From the NCBI RefSeq assembly GCF_000313135.1, contig NW_004457586.1:127756-191755 (forward strand): DNA of 64,000 nt. Direction: 5' to 3'. Position numbers and translations under genes: made by a program. Below the pieces are notes generated by a model that saw nothing but the letters and a program-made list of their open reading frames with translations, was not told where the DNA came from and searched no databases. This document shows, piece by piece, positions 11,559 to 23,714 of this stretch. This DNA comes from Acanthamoeba castellanii str. Neff. Lineage: Eukaryota > Discosea > Longamoebia > Acanthamoebidae. Positions within the stretch are counted from its first letter, which is position 1. Every line of letters starts with the position of its first letter.

Positions 11559-11936
11559 GCTGTTGTAGAAAGAGAGATGTGGTTAGGAATATGAATCTAA
11601 GATCGAGATGAGGTGAGGGCCGAGGGGCGACAGGGAGGCCGTACTTTAAGGTACTCCGAAGGGTCCAACTGGTACGATGTAAAAGGGGAAGAAAGAGAAA
11701 AGAGGGTCCTTTTTGTGCCGTCCAAAAACCAGCCGCCGGGGAGAAAACGCAGAAACAAATCAGATCAGACGGGTCTCCTACTATTTTCCAGGATTGAGCA
11801 GTGCACAAGTGAAAAATGAAGGAAATAAATTTTCCTGGTAATAATAATGGGGTACATTTCTTTGGCCGTTTCAGTTTGTGGGGGGCTGAGTCTTAGAATT
11901 TGATCGCTCCCACATTTTGGCTCGAGTGAGGACATC
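11559..11936. promoter_or_regulatory. bidirectional promoter region, RPLP2 (-) and VPS26 (+)
   Basis: The 378-bp spacer between two divergent start codons must contain both promoters. It is A-rich on the + strand near 11800-11850. No firm TATA box or factor site was assigned. Confidence 0.45.
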
Positions 11937-13531
11937 ATGGCATTCCTGTTCGGCTCGCCGATTGTGGTGACAATCTTGCTTGATGGTGTGGAAGAGAGGA
12001 AAACCATCGACTTCACCACCGAGAACGGATCAGAAAAATTGCCCCTGTACATTGGGGACGAGACCGTGAAGGGTGTTGCCAAAGTCACGTGCAAGGAAGG
12101 AAAGAAGTATGAGCACCAGGGAATCAAGGTCGACTTTATCGGGCAAGTTGGTAATCACCGTTCCTCTCATTCCCCCCCCCCCCAAACCTACCCGGTGAAT
12201 TTGTGGTGTTCGCTTGCATGTGACAAATGACGCTGCCCTTTCAACGCCAGCGTTAAAATCTGATCTCTATTTGTGCACGCAGAGATGTTCTACGAGCGAG
12301 GCAGCAGCCACGAATTTGTTTCGCTATCGAAGGAGCTCGCCGCTGCGGGAGAGATCACAGGCGTGAACGAATTCCCCTTCGAATTCTCCAAGGTGGAGAA
12401 GCAGTACGAGTCGTACCACGGCATCAACGTGCGCCTCAGGTGTGAATCGCCTTCCAACCCCCCCTCTTTTCGCTGTCCTGTTCTTCGACATCGCTTGTTG
12501 TGGGCGCCGGCGCTGACGCACAGGTGGTGGGGAGTGTAGGTACTTCGTGCGCGTGACAGTGACGCGGGGCCTGGCGTCGACGGTTACGACCGAGAAGGAC
12601 ATTTGGGTGCACAACTACCAGGTGAACCCGGACGTCAACAACCCCATCAAGATGGAGGTCGGTATCGAGGACTGCCTTCACATCGAGTTCGAGTACAACC
12701 GATCCAAGTACCATCTCACTGATGTCATCATCGGTAACAACGTCTCGCTCTCGCTTCTGCGCCACCTCGCCACTCACCTTTGCCGCGATGGTCTTTAGTA
12801 ACATAGTTTGCTTGTCTCTCTCGCACTTCCACAGGCAAGATCTATTTCCTGCTCGTGCGCATCAAGATCAAGCACATGGAGATCGCCATCATCAAGCGAG
12901 AGTCGACCGGCTCTGGTAAGCCTCGCCTTACGTTCCTAGTTCGTGCCAGTGCGCTAATCGGGCTGCCCTACATCAGGACCTAACCTGTACAACGAGAGCG
13001 AGACCATCACCAAATACGAGATCATGGACGGTGCCCCTGTCCGAGGTACTTGCTCCTCCCCACCCGCGATGTTGTGCCTCGACCGCTAAAGAGAGAGGTC
13101 TCACGATTGTCGTTACGTACTCAGGCGAGTCAATCCCCATCCGTCTCTTCCTGACGCCGTTCGAGCTCACCCCCACCTACCGCAACGTCCACAGCAAGTT
13201 TTCCCTCAAGTACTACCTTAACCTCGTTCTCGTGGACGAGGAGGATCGTCGCTACTTCAAGCAGCAGGTACAATCACCCCTGTGCCCACAACTGGTTTCC
13301 AGGTTCAGGCCTGACCAACTGGATGATAATCACTCACCACGTCGTCGTCGTGGCGCGCCCTGTGCGCAGGAAATCGCCCTGTGGCGGAAGGCCGACAAGA
13401 CGAGAACGAAGACCGGCGAGAGGACGCGTCAGCACAAGAGGTACGAGGGCAAGCGGGACAAGGAAGCGGCCGAAAGGGAGAAGGCCGGCATCAAGGAGCC
13501 CAAGAACGACGACGAAGAGCACGAGTACTAG
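11937..13531 (+). CDS. VPS26: retromer subunit VPS26
   Basis: Seven exons: 11937-12150, 12283-12439, 12540-12733, 12835-12915, 12977-13045, 13125-13267, 13370-13531; phases agree and give 339 residues. The arrestin-like fold is evident throughout: [48 protein letters not shown] residues, [33 protein letters not shown] residues, [34 protein letters not shown] and [19 protein letters not shown]. These are signature segments of VPS26. With VPS35 and VPS29 it forms the cargo-selective retromer that retrieves receptors from endosomes. The C-terminal tail is Lys/Arg/Glu-rich. The length matches the family. Confidence 0.96.
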
Positions 13532-14124
13532 AGTGCAACACCCCTCTCAAACCCCCGCCCGACCCACCCAAGGATGCACCTCCGCACACGCCAGGCCTTC
13601 CTCACCCATGACCCGCGTTATCCTTTATCGCCTCGCCCTTGAATGCAGAGCGCCCCCCGTTACTCACTCCCTCCTCTAGTCTTCCGCCCCGCCGCCGCAC
13701 ACCGACACACAGAACATGCCTGGAGCAAAAAGGTGGGTGTGGGCCGCTTGATGGCGAATCACGCGGTGTTGGGGGTATTGGGGTCCAGGAGGATCCCGAC
13801 CTTGCGGCCAGGCGGTTTGTTGATGAAGCAGGGTTTGCTCTCTGCGTTGGTGGTGAGGCGAGGTCAGGTCTGTGCCGACCTTGACGACCCGCCTCCATAA
13901 CTCGTGGTACTCGCTGCATCAATGCTGGGAAGGCATGGCACTCCCTGCTACGTCGAACCTTGGACTCGAAGTAGCATGACATCATCTTTGCAAGCTGAGA
14001 GCCCACACCCAACCGCTCCTCGTGTGCCTGGGGCCACAAGAGCCAGACCGCCTTGTGGTAGCGAGCCTTGGACAAAACGCAGAAAACAACACGCGAGCAG
14101 ATCTTCGCTGCGAAGGAAATCGAG
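13532..14124. other. intergenic region between VPS26 and the MRM1-like gene
   Basis: The first 150 bp look like a C-rich 3' flank. The minus strand between 13759 and 14067 carries the coding-like remnant listed separately. Confidence 0.4.
13759..14067 (-). pseudogene. possible remnant of a minus-strand gene, family unknown
   Basis: On the minus strand three protein-like pieces occur in order. ARYHKAVWLLWPQAHEERLG runs on through AKMMSCYFESK (about 14067-13949). EYHELWRRVVK lies near 13918-13886. SKPCFINKPPGRKVGILLDP ends in NTPNTA and a TGA at 13759. Intron-like GT and CAG signals separate them, but the phases do not join cleanly and no start was found before the + strand gene begins at 14125. 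I do not recognise the family. It may be a degraded gene or a chance run of open frame. Confidence 0.3.
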
Positions 14125-15728
14125 ATGCGAGGGAGCAGCGCTCGATGCAAGTGGGCCGCTGCACGCGTGCAGGTGGGGCTTCTGAGCTGGGGCTGTGGCC
14201 CAGTGAGAGGGTTTGCATCGTTCAGATCGAATGAAGGATTTTCGCGCGGCTGGAGATCGAAGGAGGGAGGAAACAAGCATCGAACCCATCGGTTTCGGCC
14301 GGAGGGAGCGAGCGCGACACAAGGCGGGGAGTACGTGTACGGCCTGCAGTCGGTCGAGGCCGCTCTTGCCCGCTACCGCACCAAAGATGTGCTCCGGAGT
14401 AGCAGCAGCGACGTCAACACGGAGGGCTGCACCGATGACGGTGCGAATGGATCAACGACAGCGCGGAGGGTGCATCGTCTGTTCCTGCAGATGCCTGGTC
14501 GCGACGGTGAGTCGCAAGGAGGAGGCCACAACGACGGCGAGGCACGACAAGGGGTGAACGGGAAGCGTTCCGCCGGTGCGGAGAGCATTCAGGAGATGGC
14601 CAAGGAGCTTGACCTCCCCGTGGACTACCTCCCCCGTCGGGAGCTTACCACGTAAGCCCTCCGCGTATCTCAGGTGGATCTCTGTGTCGTGTGGGCCATG
14701 TGTGCCGGTGTGTGTGGTGATGAATGACCGCGGTGTGGCGTATGCAGACTCGTGGGCCAAACAACGTGCACCAAGGCGTTGTGCTCCATTGCAGCGCCCT
14801 GCGGCCAGCGCTGGCCAACTACATGGAGCGAACGGAGCCGCAGCAGCGAGAAGGCCGTGCGCCTCTCTGGGTGGCACTCGACGAAGTGTGGGATCCTCAT
14901 GTACATGCCTCCTCCCCCTCTGCGCTCACAGCTCGATCCTGACCGTAGCCCGCGTGCTGCAGAACTTCGGGGCGATCGTGAGGAGCGCCATGTTCTTCGG
15001 CGCGCGAGGTATCATCCTAAGGTACTACAGCACAGCACAGCTCTTTATTTGGTGGTTCGCCCCCGGCCGAGAGTGCTCACTCTCCCTCATGTCCGCGCAC
15101 CACAGTGAAAGGAACTCATGTCCGCCGAGCCCCCATGTGTCCAAGGTGCGTACCGACTGATACATGTATCACTGCGATACGACTCAGCTGACGTCTCGAT
15201 GCGAAAGGCCAGTGCAGGTGCGTTAGAGTTTGCTCGGCTCTATCGAGCGCGACATCTACCGCAGTTTTTGCACGAGAGCAGCAGACGGTACCACGACCCA
15301 AGAAACTGTTCTTGGGCAGGCCCAGTGCTTGACAGGACAACTGCTTCTTTCTTTCCTCGCGCACAGCGGCTGGAACATCGTGGGCACGGCCCTGGAGGCT
15401 GATGCCTGTCCGAGCCACAAGCTGAGTCTGAGCGCTCCCACCATTCTGGTGCTGGGTATGGCCACCTTTGCCCATCTTAGCTCCCCGATATGACGTTGGG
15501 CTTATTCTCGCCTCCACTGTGATCTCGACAGGCAACGAAGGCTACGGGCTGCGGCCGAGCGTGCGTAACGAGTGCACAATGACCACCAAGATCGAACACA
15601 GCGAGGCCTCGGGCGAATGCGCCCACGGCTCCTATAAACTGGACTCACTCAACGTGAGTGTCGCGGCGGGCATCCTCATTCACCAGCTCTCGACATCACT
15701 CCATGGCGTGCCCCAGCCACCATCGTAG
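14125..15728 (+). CDS. MRM1: SpoU-family rRNA 2'-O-methyltransferase, mitochondrial MRM1-like
   Basis: Exons: 14125-14651, 14748-14900, 14963-15021, 15106-15145, 15208-15287, 15367-15455, 15532-15728. The N-terminus (MRGSSARCKWAAARVQVGLL, then RGFASFRS) is Arg-rich with almost no acidic residues, like a mitochondrial presequence. EYVYGLQSVEAAL and NNVHQGVVLHCSAL form the SpoU substrate-binding region. The knotted SAM domain shows the three motifs: NFGAIVRSAMFFGARG, TILVLGNEGYGLR and LDSLNVSVAAGILIHQL. MRM1 methylates a conserved guanosine in mitochondrial large-subunit rRNA; the precise target is inferred. Exon lengths total one base short of a multiple of three. The discrepancy localises to the AAA run near 14760, where one extra A would join LVGQ to NNVHQG. 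Confidence 0.85.
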
Positions 15729-16154
15729 AGCGGTCGTTAGCCTCTCGAGCCAGCCAGGTACTCACCTTCACGGTGGTCGTTACAACGATTGTAACGGCCT
15801 CGGCAAGAATGCGCACAACTGCCGCTTCGATTTGAAAAAAGAGGCATTCCTTACCTATTAAGGACTATAGGCCCAACACTCACCACCCGTTTCTCAAGAC
15901 ACACAGCAGAGGTCCGTGTCGACTGGTTTCTAAACGGTTGAGATCTGACGCGTTCGAGGACTGCATGTTGATGCTGCCGGTGGTGACACATAACACAGAA
16001 TAGATCGCGAGCGCCCCACGAGTGACTTCCGTCGAACCTCTCGCAGCGCCGATTTTCTCTCCTTGCAACGGCTCATCTCCCCACCTCTTTCCTCATCCCT
16101 CCCCCCTCCCCCCCAAAATACCCACGCCGCGACTCGAGCAGCGAGGAGGCGGAA
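15729..16154. other. intergenic region
   Basis: Tandem spacer between the MRM1-like gene and the CH/LIM gene. A C-rich tract at 16097-16113 precedes the next start codon. Nothing coding was seen. Confidence 0.4.
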
Positions 16155-19100
16155 ATGGCGACGAACAGTTGCGATCTTCCCGCCCAGGCTCTCGACCCGC
16201 GAATCCTAGACCCGACCCGCACGAGCTTCGAACAGCTCCCCCATTCCCAACAACTTCAATACACCGTGCGTCTCTCTCTCTCGGCCTCCACTGCACTGGC
16301 ATGTATGGCGTCGGCGGGTTGTATCTCACAGCTCCTTCCGCGGGCAAACGTGGCAGGCCTTCATGGGCTGGTGTAACTTCTGGCTTGAGCGAGCCCGTCT
16401 CCCCGTCCTCTCCGATCTATCCGTCGACTTTGGCAGCGGTGCGCACGACACCCACCGCCACCACCGCCACCACCGCCACCGCCACCACCGCCGCCACCCA
16501 CCCAGGCGGATGGGGCTTACCTGCAGCCGTGCTGTGCACACGGATGGATGTGTGGACACAGGCGCGGTGCTCTCTTCTCTGCTGGAGATTTTGTCTGGGA
16601 AGCCGGTGCCGGACATCAGCTTAGCCGGTTCTACCAAGGATCACGTCGCCAACCTCGAATCCTGCTTTTCGTTCATGAGGCGAGAAAACGTGCTCCTTCT
16701 CCACATCATCCAGCCACAGGGTACCTTCGCACGCCGCCTTCCTTCAAAAAACAACAGAAACGATCTCACGTGGCTCTCTTCTCATCACGTTGTTGTTCTT
16801 CCACGCACCAGACATTCACGACGGGAAGCTCACCTCCGTGTTTGCCCTGATCTGGGCGCTGATCGTCTACTACGGCATCATCAGGCCGTTGAGCTACGAA
16901 GAAGCCGCCCCGAGCGGTACGGCCTTGCTGTGTTGTGCCAATCATTTTTTTTTCTTCGCTCACCCTGCTCCTTGACGCGGCCAATCATTAGAGCTTCACG
17001 GGCCGATCTCGCTGGCCACGGCGGAGAAGCTGCTGGCGCGCCGCGTCAACCTCTTCCTGACTCACGAAGACAGGGCGGGCAAGAAGGGCAAGAAGAAGCG
17101 AAAAGAGGCTGCGACCCTGCGTGCGGCGCTATTCAACTACGAGACGGCGCTCGAGAGCGGCAGCCTCTTCTCCAGCCTCATCGCCAAGGTGAAGCCCCGA
17201 CTGCTTACCGCCAAGGGCGACGGAGGAAAGGAGCGCAAGCGGAGGGATGTCGGCGCCGTACTCGCACTCGACTCCGCGCTTGACCTCCTCCGCCGAAAGT
17301 GGGGCCTTCCTGCCTTCTTCGCCGAGCGCGACTACGCCGCGTGCCTGCGCGAGAAGAAGCCGGTCCTGGCGTATGTCACGCTGTGCCTCCACGCCCTTCG
17401 CCCCGCGCCCTCGCCATCGTCGTCGGAGCCCAACAACAACGCCAGCGGCGTCTCGAGCAGCAGTAGCAGCAGCGCGATCACTGCCTTCGTGGGAACGAAC
17501 AGCGGCGTGGTGTCATCGAGCGCGCTGCTGGCCGCCGTGGACTCAGCTGCGGGTCGCGAGCCGGTGGAGGACATGAAGCTGCGGCGATCCAACTCCACCG
17601 GCCTGCCCTCGTCTCGAAGCGGCGTACACTCGCTCGCTGCCGCCGCTGCCATCGCAACCAGCAGCGACAGCAGGAGCCAAGCCGCCGCCGGTGGTACTGG
17701 CACCGCGAACGAGAGCTCACGAAAGCGGAGCCTGTCGGAAGTGCTCCGCAGGAGTGCCCTCGGGCTGCTCAATCGAGCGATCGCAATGGCCGACGACAAG
17801 CAGCCGCCGCAGGAGCAACAACCACAAGTGCAGATGCAACGCACGGAAGAGGCAGGAGCCAGCCAGGTGGAACTACCGCGGCCAGCCAAGAAGCAGAAGG
17901 CCCGCAAGAGGCGGCCCAAGACGCTTGACGAGCGGCCGCGTCGGCGGAAGAAGGACAAGGACGCAGCGCCGAAAGCGGAGTTGGAGGAGAAACCGGCGAC
18001 GAAGAGCCCACGCGAGACCCTCGTGGACTCACTGGCCAGCACCCAGCAAGAGCAGCCGCTGATGAGCACCGCGTGCTGCGAGGGCGTGACCACCATCGCC
18101 ACCCACGACGCAGCAGCATCCAATCCATCGATCGTCACAGAGCAGCCACCGCAGCCGAGCGCAGATGGCGGAGGGAGCGAGCAGCCGCCGGCGGAGAGCG
18201 GACCGGGCGCGAAGAAGAAGACGAAGAAGAGCAAGCAGCGGAGGGAACGGAAGGAGGCCAAGGCCAGCGCCAATGAGGAGCGAAAGCTGCGGCGCGGCAA
18301 GGACTCGCTGGGTAGCGACAGCGTCGAGGCGACGCCCGTAATCGAGACCGCCACCGACAGTGCTGCCAAGGAGGGCGGTCCGGTCTCGAAGGAGAGCGGC
18401 GGCGGGCTGACGGTGAGTGGCCTGCTGCGTAAGAAGGACCGGAAGGAAAAGGGCGTCGAGGGCAAGAAGGCCGCGAAGAAGCAGAAGAAGGGCTCCAAGC
18501 TCATGAACCTCATCACGCGGCCGCGGGGCAAGAGTCGGGCTGACACCCTCGAGGCCGGCTGGGTCGAGCACGCGGCCCGGGCCGCCAGCCTCATCGCCCA
18601 GGAAGACGCCACAGCGGCAGCGCCACCCGAAGCCGAGGCCCTGTCCTGCATCGCCGCGATCGGCCACACCAGTAGTGACGGCAACATCGGCAGCGTGGGC
18701 GGTGGTAGTGGCGGAGGCGGTGGCAGTGGTACGTTCGCGCAGAAGCTGGAGGCCCTCGCGCGCGTGCTGCTCGACCAGCGACCTATGACGCAGGCGGAGA
18801 GTCTGCACAAGAAGCGGTTCGAGGAGATGGAAACTACCATCGAGCAGGTGGTGGCGCTGGTCCAGGCCGAGCTCGACGTCTGGCAGAAGCTGCGCCTCGC
18901 CGCGGCCCGCGACAACGTCGCCCCGACGCCTGCGATCCTCGACCAGGCCAGCTACGAGGGCTCGGTCCGCCGCGCCCTGCAGGAGCTGGTCGTGGCCCAG
19001 AGGGAGGTGAAGCGGGTCGTGGCCATCTCGCCGCTCATCTCGTCCGGCAGCTCGCTCCACCCGCTGTGGAAGCAGGTCCTTGACTGCCTCCAGCAGCTGG

Positions 19101-21804
19101 TCAACGAGATCAAGGCCGATGCCGGCACGGCCAGCCTGCGGCGCCGGCGGGACAAGGGTGCCTCGATCCCGACCATCTCGCTCATGTCCTACAGCCCCGC
19201 GGGCGAGACCACCGACATCAGCAACGGCTCCGTCGACAACCCGCGCGGCAACGGCGTGGTGGCCCACAAGAGCGGAGGCGAACTGGGCGTTGAGGGCAGG
19301 CAACAGCCCTCCCGATCGCTGTCGGCGTCCAACAACAGCACCACTCCCACCACCGGCGACAAGCCGTCCGCGAGTCATGGTCGTACGACGGCCGGCGGCG
19401 GGGAGAGGACCGGCGGGGTGCTGCTCCGGCTGCGGTCGTTCAACTCGGCCGACGATGCCAGCAAGCGGTCGGCCGCGGTGGTCCCCCGCGCGCCCAACAG
19501 CTACAAGCCGGCGCGCGAGGCCAAGGCCAAGCCAACCGTTGTACGCTCCAGCACGAGCGACATCGAACGGACGCCGTCGGGTCCGCCGTCGGGCAATGGC
19601 GCGCAGGGGAGCGGTACCAGCACGAGCGAGATCCTGGACAGGGACCGGGATCGATTCTGGCGCAGCGTGCGCAGTGCCAACAGCAACAAGAAGACGCCCA
19701 ACGGCCCCGAGGAGCCCCTGGTCGTGACCCTCTGCAAGCAGAACATCCGGGCCTCGCTCCAACTCCTCCAGAGCGACGTCCTCTCCACCCCCTCTGCCGA
19801 CGCGCGTACGTTTCAACTACACACTACATGCTCGCGCGCGCGTGTGTGTGGATTCTATTGGGACCGTAGCTAACCTGGACGATGCCCCCTAAGCAGCGGC
19901 GGTGCGAGAGGTGGGCCAGGGCAAGGCGGCGCTCAACGGTGAGGCGGCACAGTTGCTGTCCGATCTGGAGAGCGTGGAGGGCGTGCTGGACAAGCTCTTC
20001 CTCGTGTTCTCATCGGTTGACAGCCTCAAGACCCACAGCCTGGTGGACCTGACGGACTTCTCCAAGCTCATCTACGACCTCGTGTGCCGCCTCAAGGGCG
20101 TCGAGCGAGCCTTCCGGCGGTCGCTGCTCGACTTCAGCCTGCGGAGCCTCGGGACCGACAGCAGCCTGACGCGCGACAAGCTCGCCGAGCGCAACGCTGG
20201 CAACCTCACCATTTGGAAGACCATCATGCGCGACTCGGGGTCGCTCTTGGAGGAGACCGTGCTCGTGCTCGACTCCATCCGCCAAAACAACGTCGTCAAA
20301 ACCATGCGGTACCACACGCCCGTCTCTCTCTCTCTCTCTCTCGCAGCGAGTACTCATTGCACTTGTCGACGCGGTGGCGCACACAGGCTGAACGCGTGGC
20401 AGAACCTGCGAGAGAAGGTGGCCCTGCAGGTGAACCGCCTCAAGCTGGACTTTAAGAAGGACGTGCCTTGGTCATCCAGCACCTACAACTCCCGGAGCGA
20501 CGCCTCGTCTGAGGTACCCTCTGACCAGACCAGGAATTGTGACTGCGAGCGGTGGCTCATCTCGCCTTGCTCGTTGCTGTCGCTCAGGACATCATGCGAA
20601 TGGTGGAGAAGGAAATCGCGGGGCTCGAAGTGGAGGTGCGGGAGGAGAAGCAGGCCGCCGCGGAGCAGGAGGCCACGTCATCAGCCATTGCGTCGGACCT
20701 CCTGCTGGCCGCGGGCGAGGGCTCGTCAGCTTCGTCGTACACCAAAATGGCGTCGCTGCTGCTGGACAGCCCGCCCGACGAGTCGGTGGTCTCGTCCACG
20801 CAGCAGAGCGAGAACGAGCAACAGATGAACGAAATCTTCGACTTCCTCCACAAGAAGCTGGCCAACTCCGGACTGGCCCGCTCGCGAATGAGCTTGCCCG
20901 TCGCCATGCCCACCATGCCGCCGCCAGTGTGCAACCCCGCACTCACGGACGCGCTCAAGCCCGAGCCTACGCTGCCCCCGCCGACCTCGGCGTCGGGCGT
21001 GGCTGTGTTCCACACCATACCAGATGTCGCCGACTTGCCGCCGCCGCTGGAGGAAGACGACGGTGCCGACTATTACGACGTCGACGAGCAGCCGGAGAAC
21101 CAGAAGATGAACAACATCTTCTCCAAGCTACAGCAGAAGCTTGCCAACGAGGGCATTAAGACGATCCCGCCCACTCCGCGCTTCGTCTCGTCGGCCGAAC
21201 AGGCCGTCGTTACCGAGCTCGTCGGCAGCGGTGAGTGCGAGGACCTGCAGCCGCTCTGCGCGCAGGCCACACTCCCCAGCCCGCCCTCGATCGAGATGCT
21301 TCCCAGCCCGCGGCTCATGGCCCTCAGCCTCCGCCGCGGCTTGGCCGGTTCGTCATTGTCGGGACTGGCCGCCGTGTCGATCCACCTCTACCATGCGCGC
21401 CTGCTGCCCTCTCGACAGCAGGAGCAGGCCGACGCCGACGCCATCGCCGGGCCGCGACCGCCGCCCAGTGCTCGGGGCGGGCGACTCGACATGTGCGCTC
21501 GCTGCGCACGCCACATCCCCGACGACCAGCCGCGCCTGCTCGCGTTGGGCCGCGTCTACCACCAGCCTTGCCTGACCTGCACCGGTACAGTTCTCTCTCT
21601 TCCACGCTCTGGAGAACAGAGAAGCATGTGGGGGCTGATTGCATGTGGTGGCGCTTGGACACAGGGTGCGGGCGGCTGCTGGAGCGCGAGTTCCACGCCA
21701 AGGAGGAGGCGACCTACTGCAGCGAGTGCACCCGCAACCCCGGCACGCAGCCGCGGCAATCTTCGTCATCGCTGCCCCCATCGCTACCAGACTTTGCGCC
21801 ATGA
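16155..21804 (+). CDS. large CH- and LIM-domain scaffold, probably actin-associated
   Basis: Nine exons: 16155-16265, 16357-16438, 16562-16720, 16812-16916, 16992-19805, 19894-20308, 20387-20513, 20588-21584, 21665-21804; about 1649 residues. The N-terminal 200 residues resemble a calponin-homology domain pair (FMGWCNFWLERARL, KLTSVFALIWALIVYYGIIR, ISLATAEKLLARRVNLFL). A long, low-complexity, Lys/Arg/Ser-rich middle part follows. Helical regions with coiled-coil character come next (VLDKLFLVFSSVDSLKT, IMRMVEKEIAGLEVEVREEK). Two short repeats (QMNEIFDFLHKKLANSGL and KMNNIFSKLQQKLANEGIK) are similar to each other. A single C-terminal LIM zinc finger (MCARCARHIPDDQ, YHQPCLTCTGCGRLLE, YCSEC) ends the protein. 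CH plus LIM points to cytoskeletal scaffolding. The order and the long disordered middle match no named protein I know. Confidence 0.8.
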
Positions 21805-22370
21805 TGGTGGCCATAGCCCCGGCACCCGGAAGTGTAAATACACCCCCCCATACAATCACCCATCTTCAACTCATTGGCAGGGACCAGCAATGGTGAGCCC
21901 AACGTGCTGCGCTCGTCCCACTGCGCCCAGGAGAGTACCAGAGACTGCTGCCAGAGGAGAGATGTGGTCTGGCTCTGTCCCTGGGTCTTGGGCGCACACG
22001 CCACAAGATGAAGGTGACGGCCGTCGACAGGTCTCGTGGGGCCATCTGCGTGACATTTCGCCAGGCGGCCTCTGGCTTTTGTGCGCACCACCTTGTCCTG
22101 GGAAATCCCGCCCCAGCCTGATGTCAGCCGTCGTCGAGCCGAAGAGGTGATGCGATCATGGACTGGTCGAGCAGCGTTTCCGCACTGCCAAGTTGAACAC
22201 AGCGTCTCGCTTTAGCAAAGCCCCCCCCTCGAAAGATTCAAGAAGTTGTCAAGAGCCTGGGCTAAACTCGAGATTCCTCGAACCTCTCATCTCTCTTGGC
22301 CAAGAAGTGAAGGTTCTACCAAGCGACCTCACAACCACCACCCATCTGTACAACACACACAAGGCTCCTC
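21805..22370. other. intergenic region with a possible coding-like patch
   Basis: Tandem spacer before the carrier gene. The + strand near 21945-22115 has an open stretch reading KMKVTAVDRSRGAICVTFRQ, with codon use like neighbouring exons, but I found no start or continuing exon. It is not annotated as a gene. Confidence 0.35.
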
Positions 22371-23658
22371 ATGAACGCGGCAGCTGCCGCGAATCCACAC
22401 GGCCCCTTGCGGCGCTCCTCTACCACGTCTTCATCCACTCCCTCATCTTCGGCGGCAGCCACGGCACCCCCGATGCCTACAGCCCCGCCTCCATCCACCG
22501 CCTCGCGACCTGCCTCTTCCTCCTCTCCAACCGGTGCTCCGGGTAGTGCCGGTGCACCTCCTTCTGCAGCCCCGCCCTCCGCATCCGCCAGCAGCATCGG
22601 GGCGGCCGTCGCGGCCCTCCCCTCAGCTCCCGCCCAGCTCAAAGCCTCCCTCCCCGCCATCGTACGTCGTTCTGCCCTATGCCAACAAAAACAAACAAAA
22701 TCAAATAAAAATACAAATACAAATAATAATAATAACCGAAAATAATGACAATACAACCCAATGGACAGGCGAGAGAGGAGGCGAACGTGGAGCGATACCG
22801 GCGGGTGTTCGAAGAGCTGGACCTCGACTCCAGCGGGTCCCTCGACGAGCACGAGATACAGGCCGGCCTGCAGAGAATGGGGTACCCCTCGCCACCGTAG
22901 AAGAGTCAGCCGGTTGGTCTAACTCAGTCGCTGTGTCCGCTTGTGCTAGGCTGCCGTCGTCGGACAAGCAGGTGCACGAGATGATGGTCATGGTCGACGC
23001 AGACAAGGACGGCTCCATCTCCTACGGCGAGTTCGCCTCCTTTGCCCAGGAGAGGTTCGTCTTCCTCGCACACGGCGTGCACAGCCGACTGCAGTTTGAA
23101 CTCAACACGACGATGCGTGGCCTCCACGAAACAAACAGAGAAAAGGATCTGAGGGAGCTGTTCGACGAGATCGACCTCAACGGCAACGGTCTGATCGAAG
23201 CCAACGAGATCCGCATCGCCCTCGAGAAGATCGGTAACGCACACGATGGACCTCCACCGCATTAAAAACCCCTCAAAGTGAGACGCGTCATGCTGATGGC
23301 CCTCCCCCACACTCGCAATGGGTGATGTGCAGGCATGAGCACAGAGGTGTCGGACGGTGATATCATCCAGCTGATCGATCGGATGGGCGTGGATCACACG
23401 AAAGGAATCGACTTCCAAGTCTTCAAGCGCATCCTCATGCTCTTCCCTTCTCGGTACGCACGCTCTCTGGATCTCTGGCTCTCTTAGCACCAGCGCTGGC
23501 GTGTATGGCCATTGTTTACCTTTATCATCGGCGCGCACCGCACCCACCCACTCTTTCATATACACAGGAACATATCCATCAGCAATGTATTCGACTACTG
23601 GTTCAGGCACATCATCGACACAGGTTCTGAACACCACGCTCCTCTCTTCTCTCTCTCT

Positions 23659-23714
<56 letters not shown>

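Noticed and set aside
17332..19816. Two long minus-strand open frames opposite the CH/LIM gene
   Set aside because: Shadow frames created by strong G/C third-position bias; the + strand frame carries the splice structure and domains.
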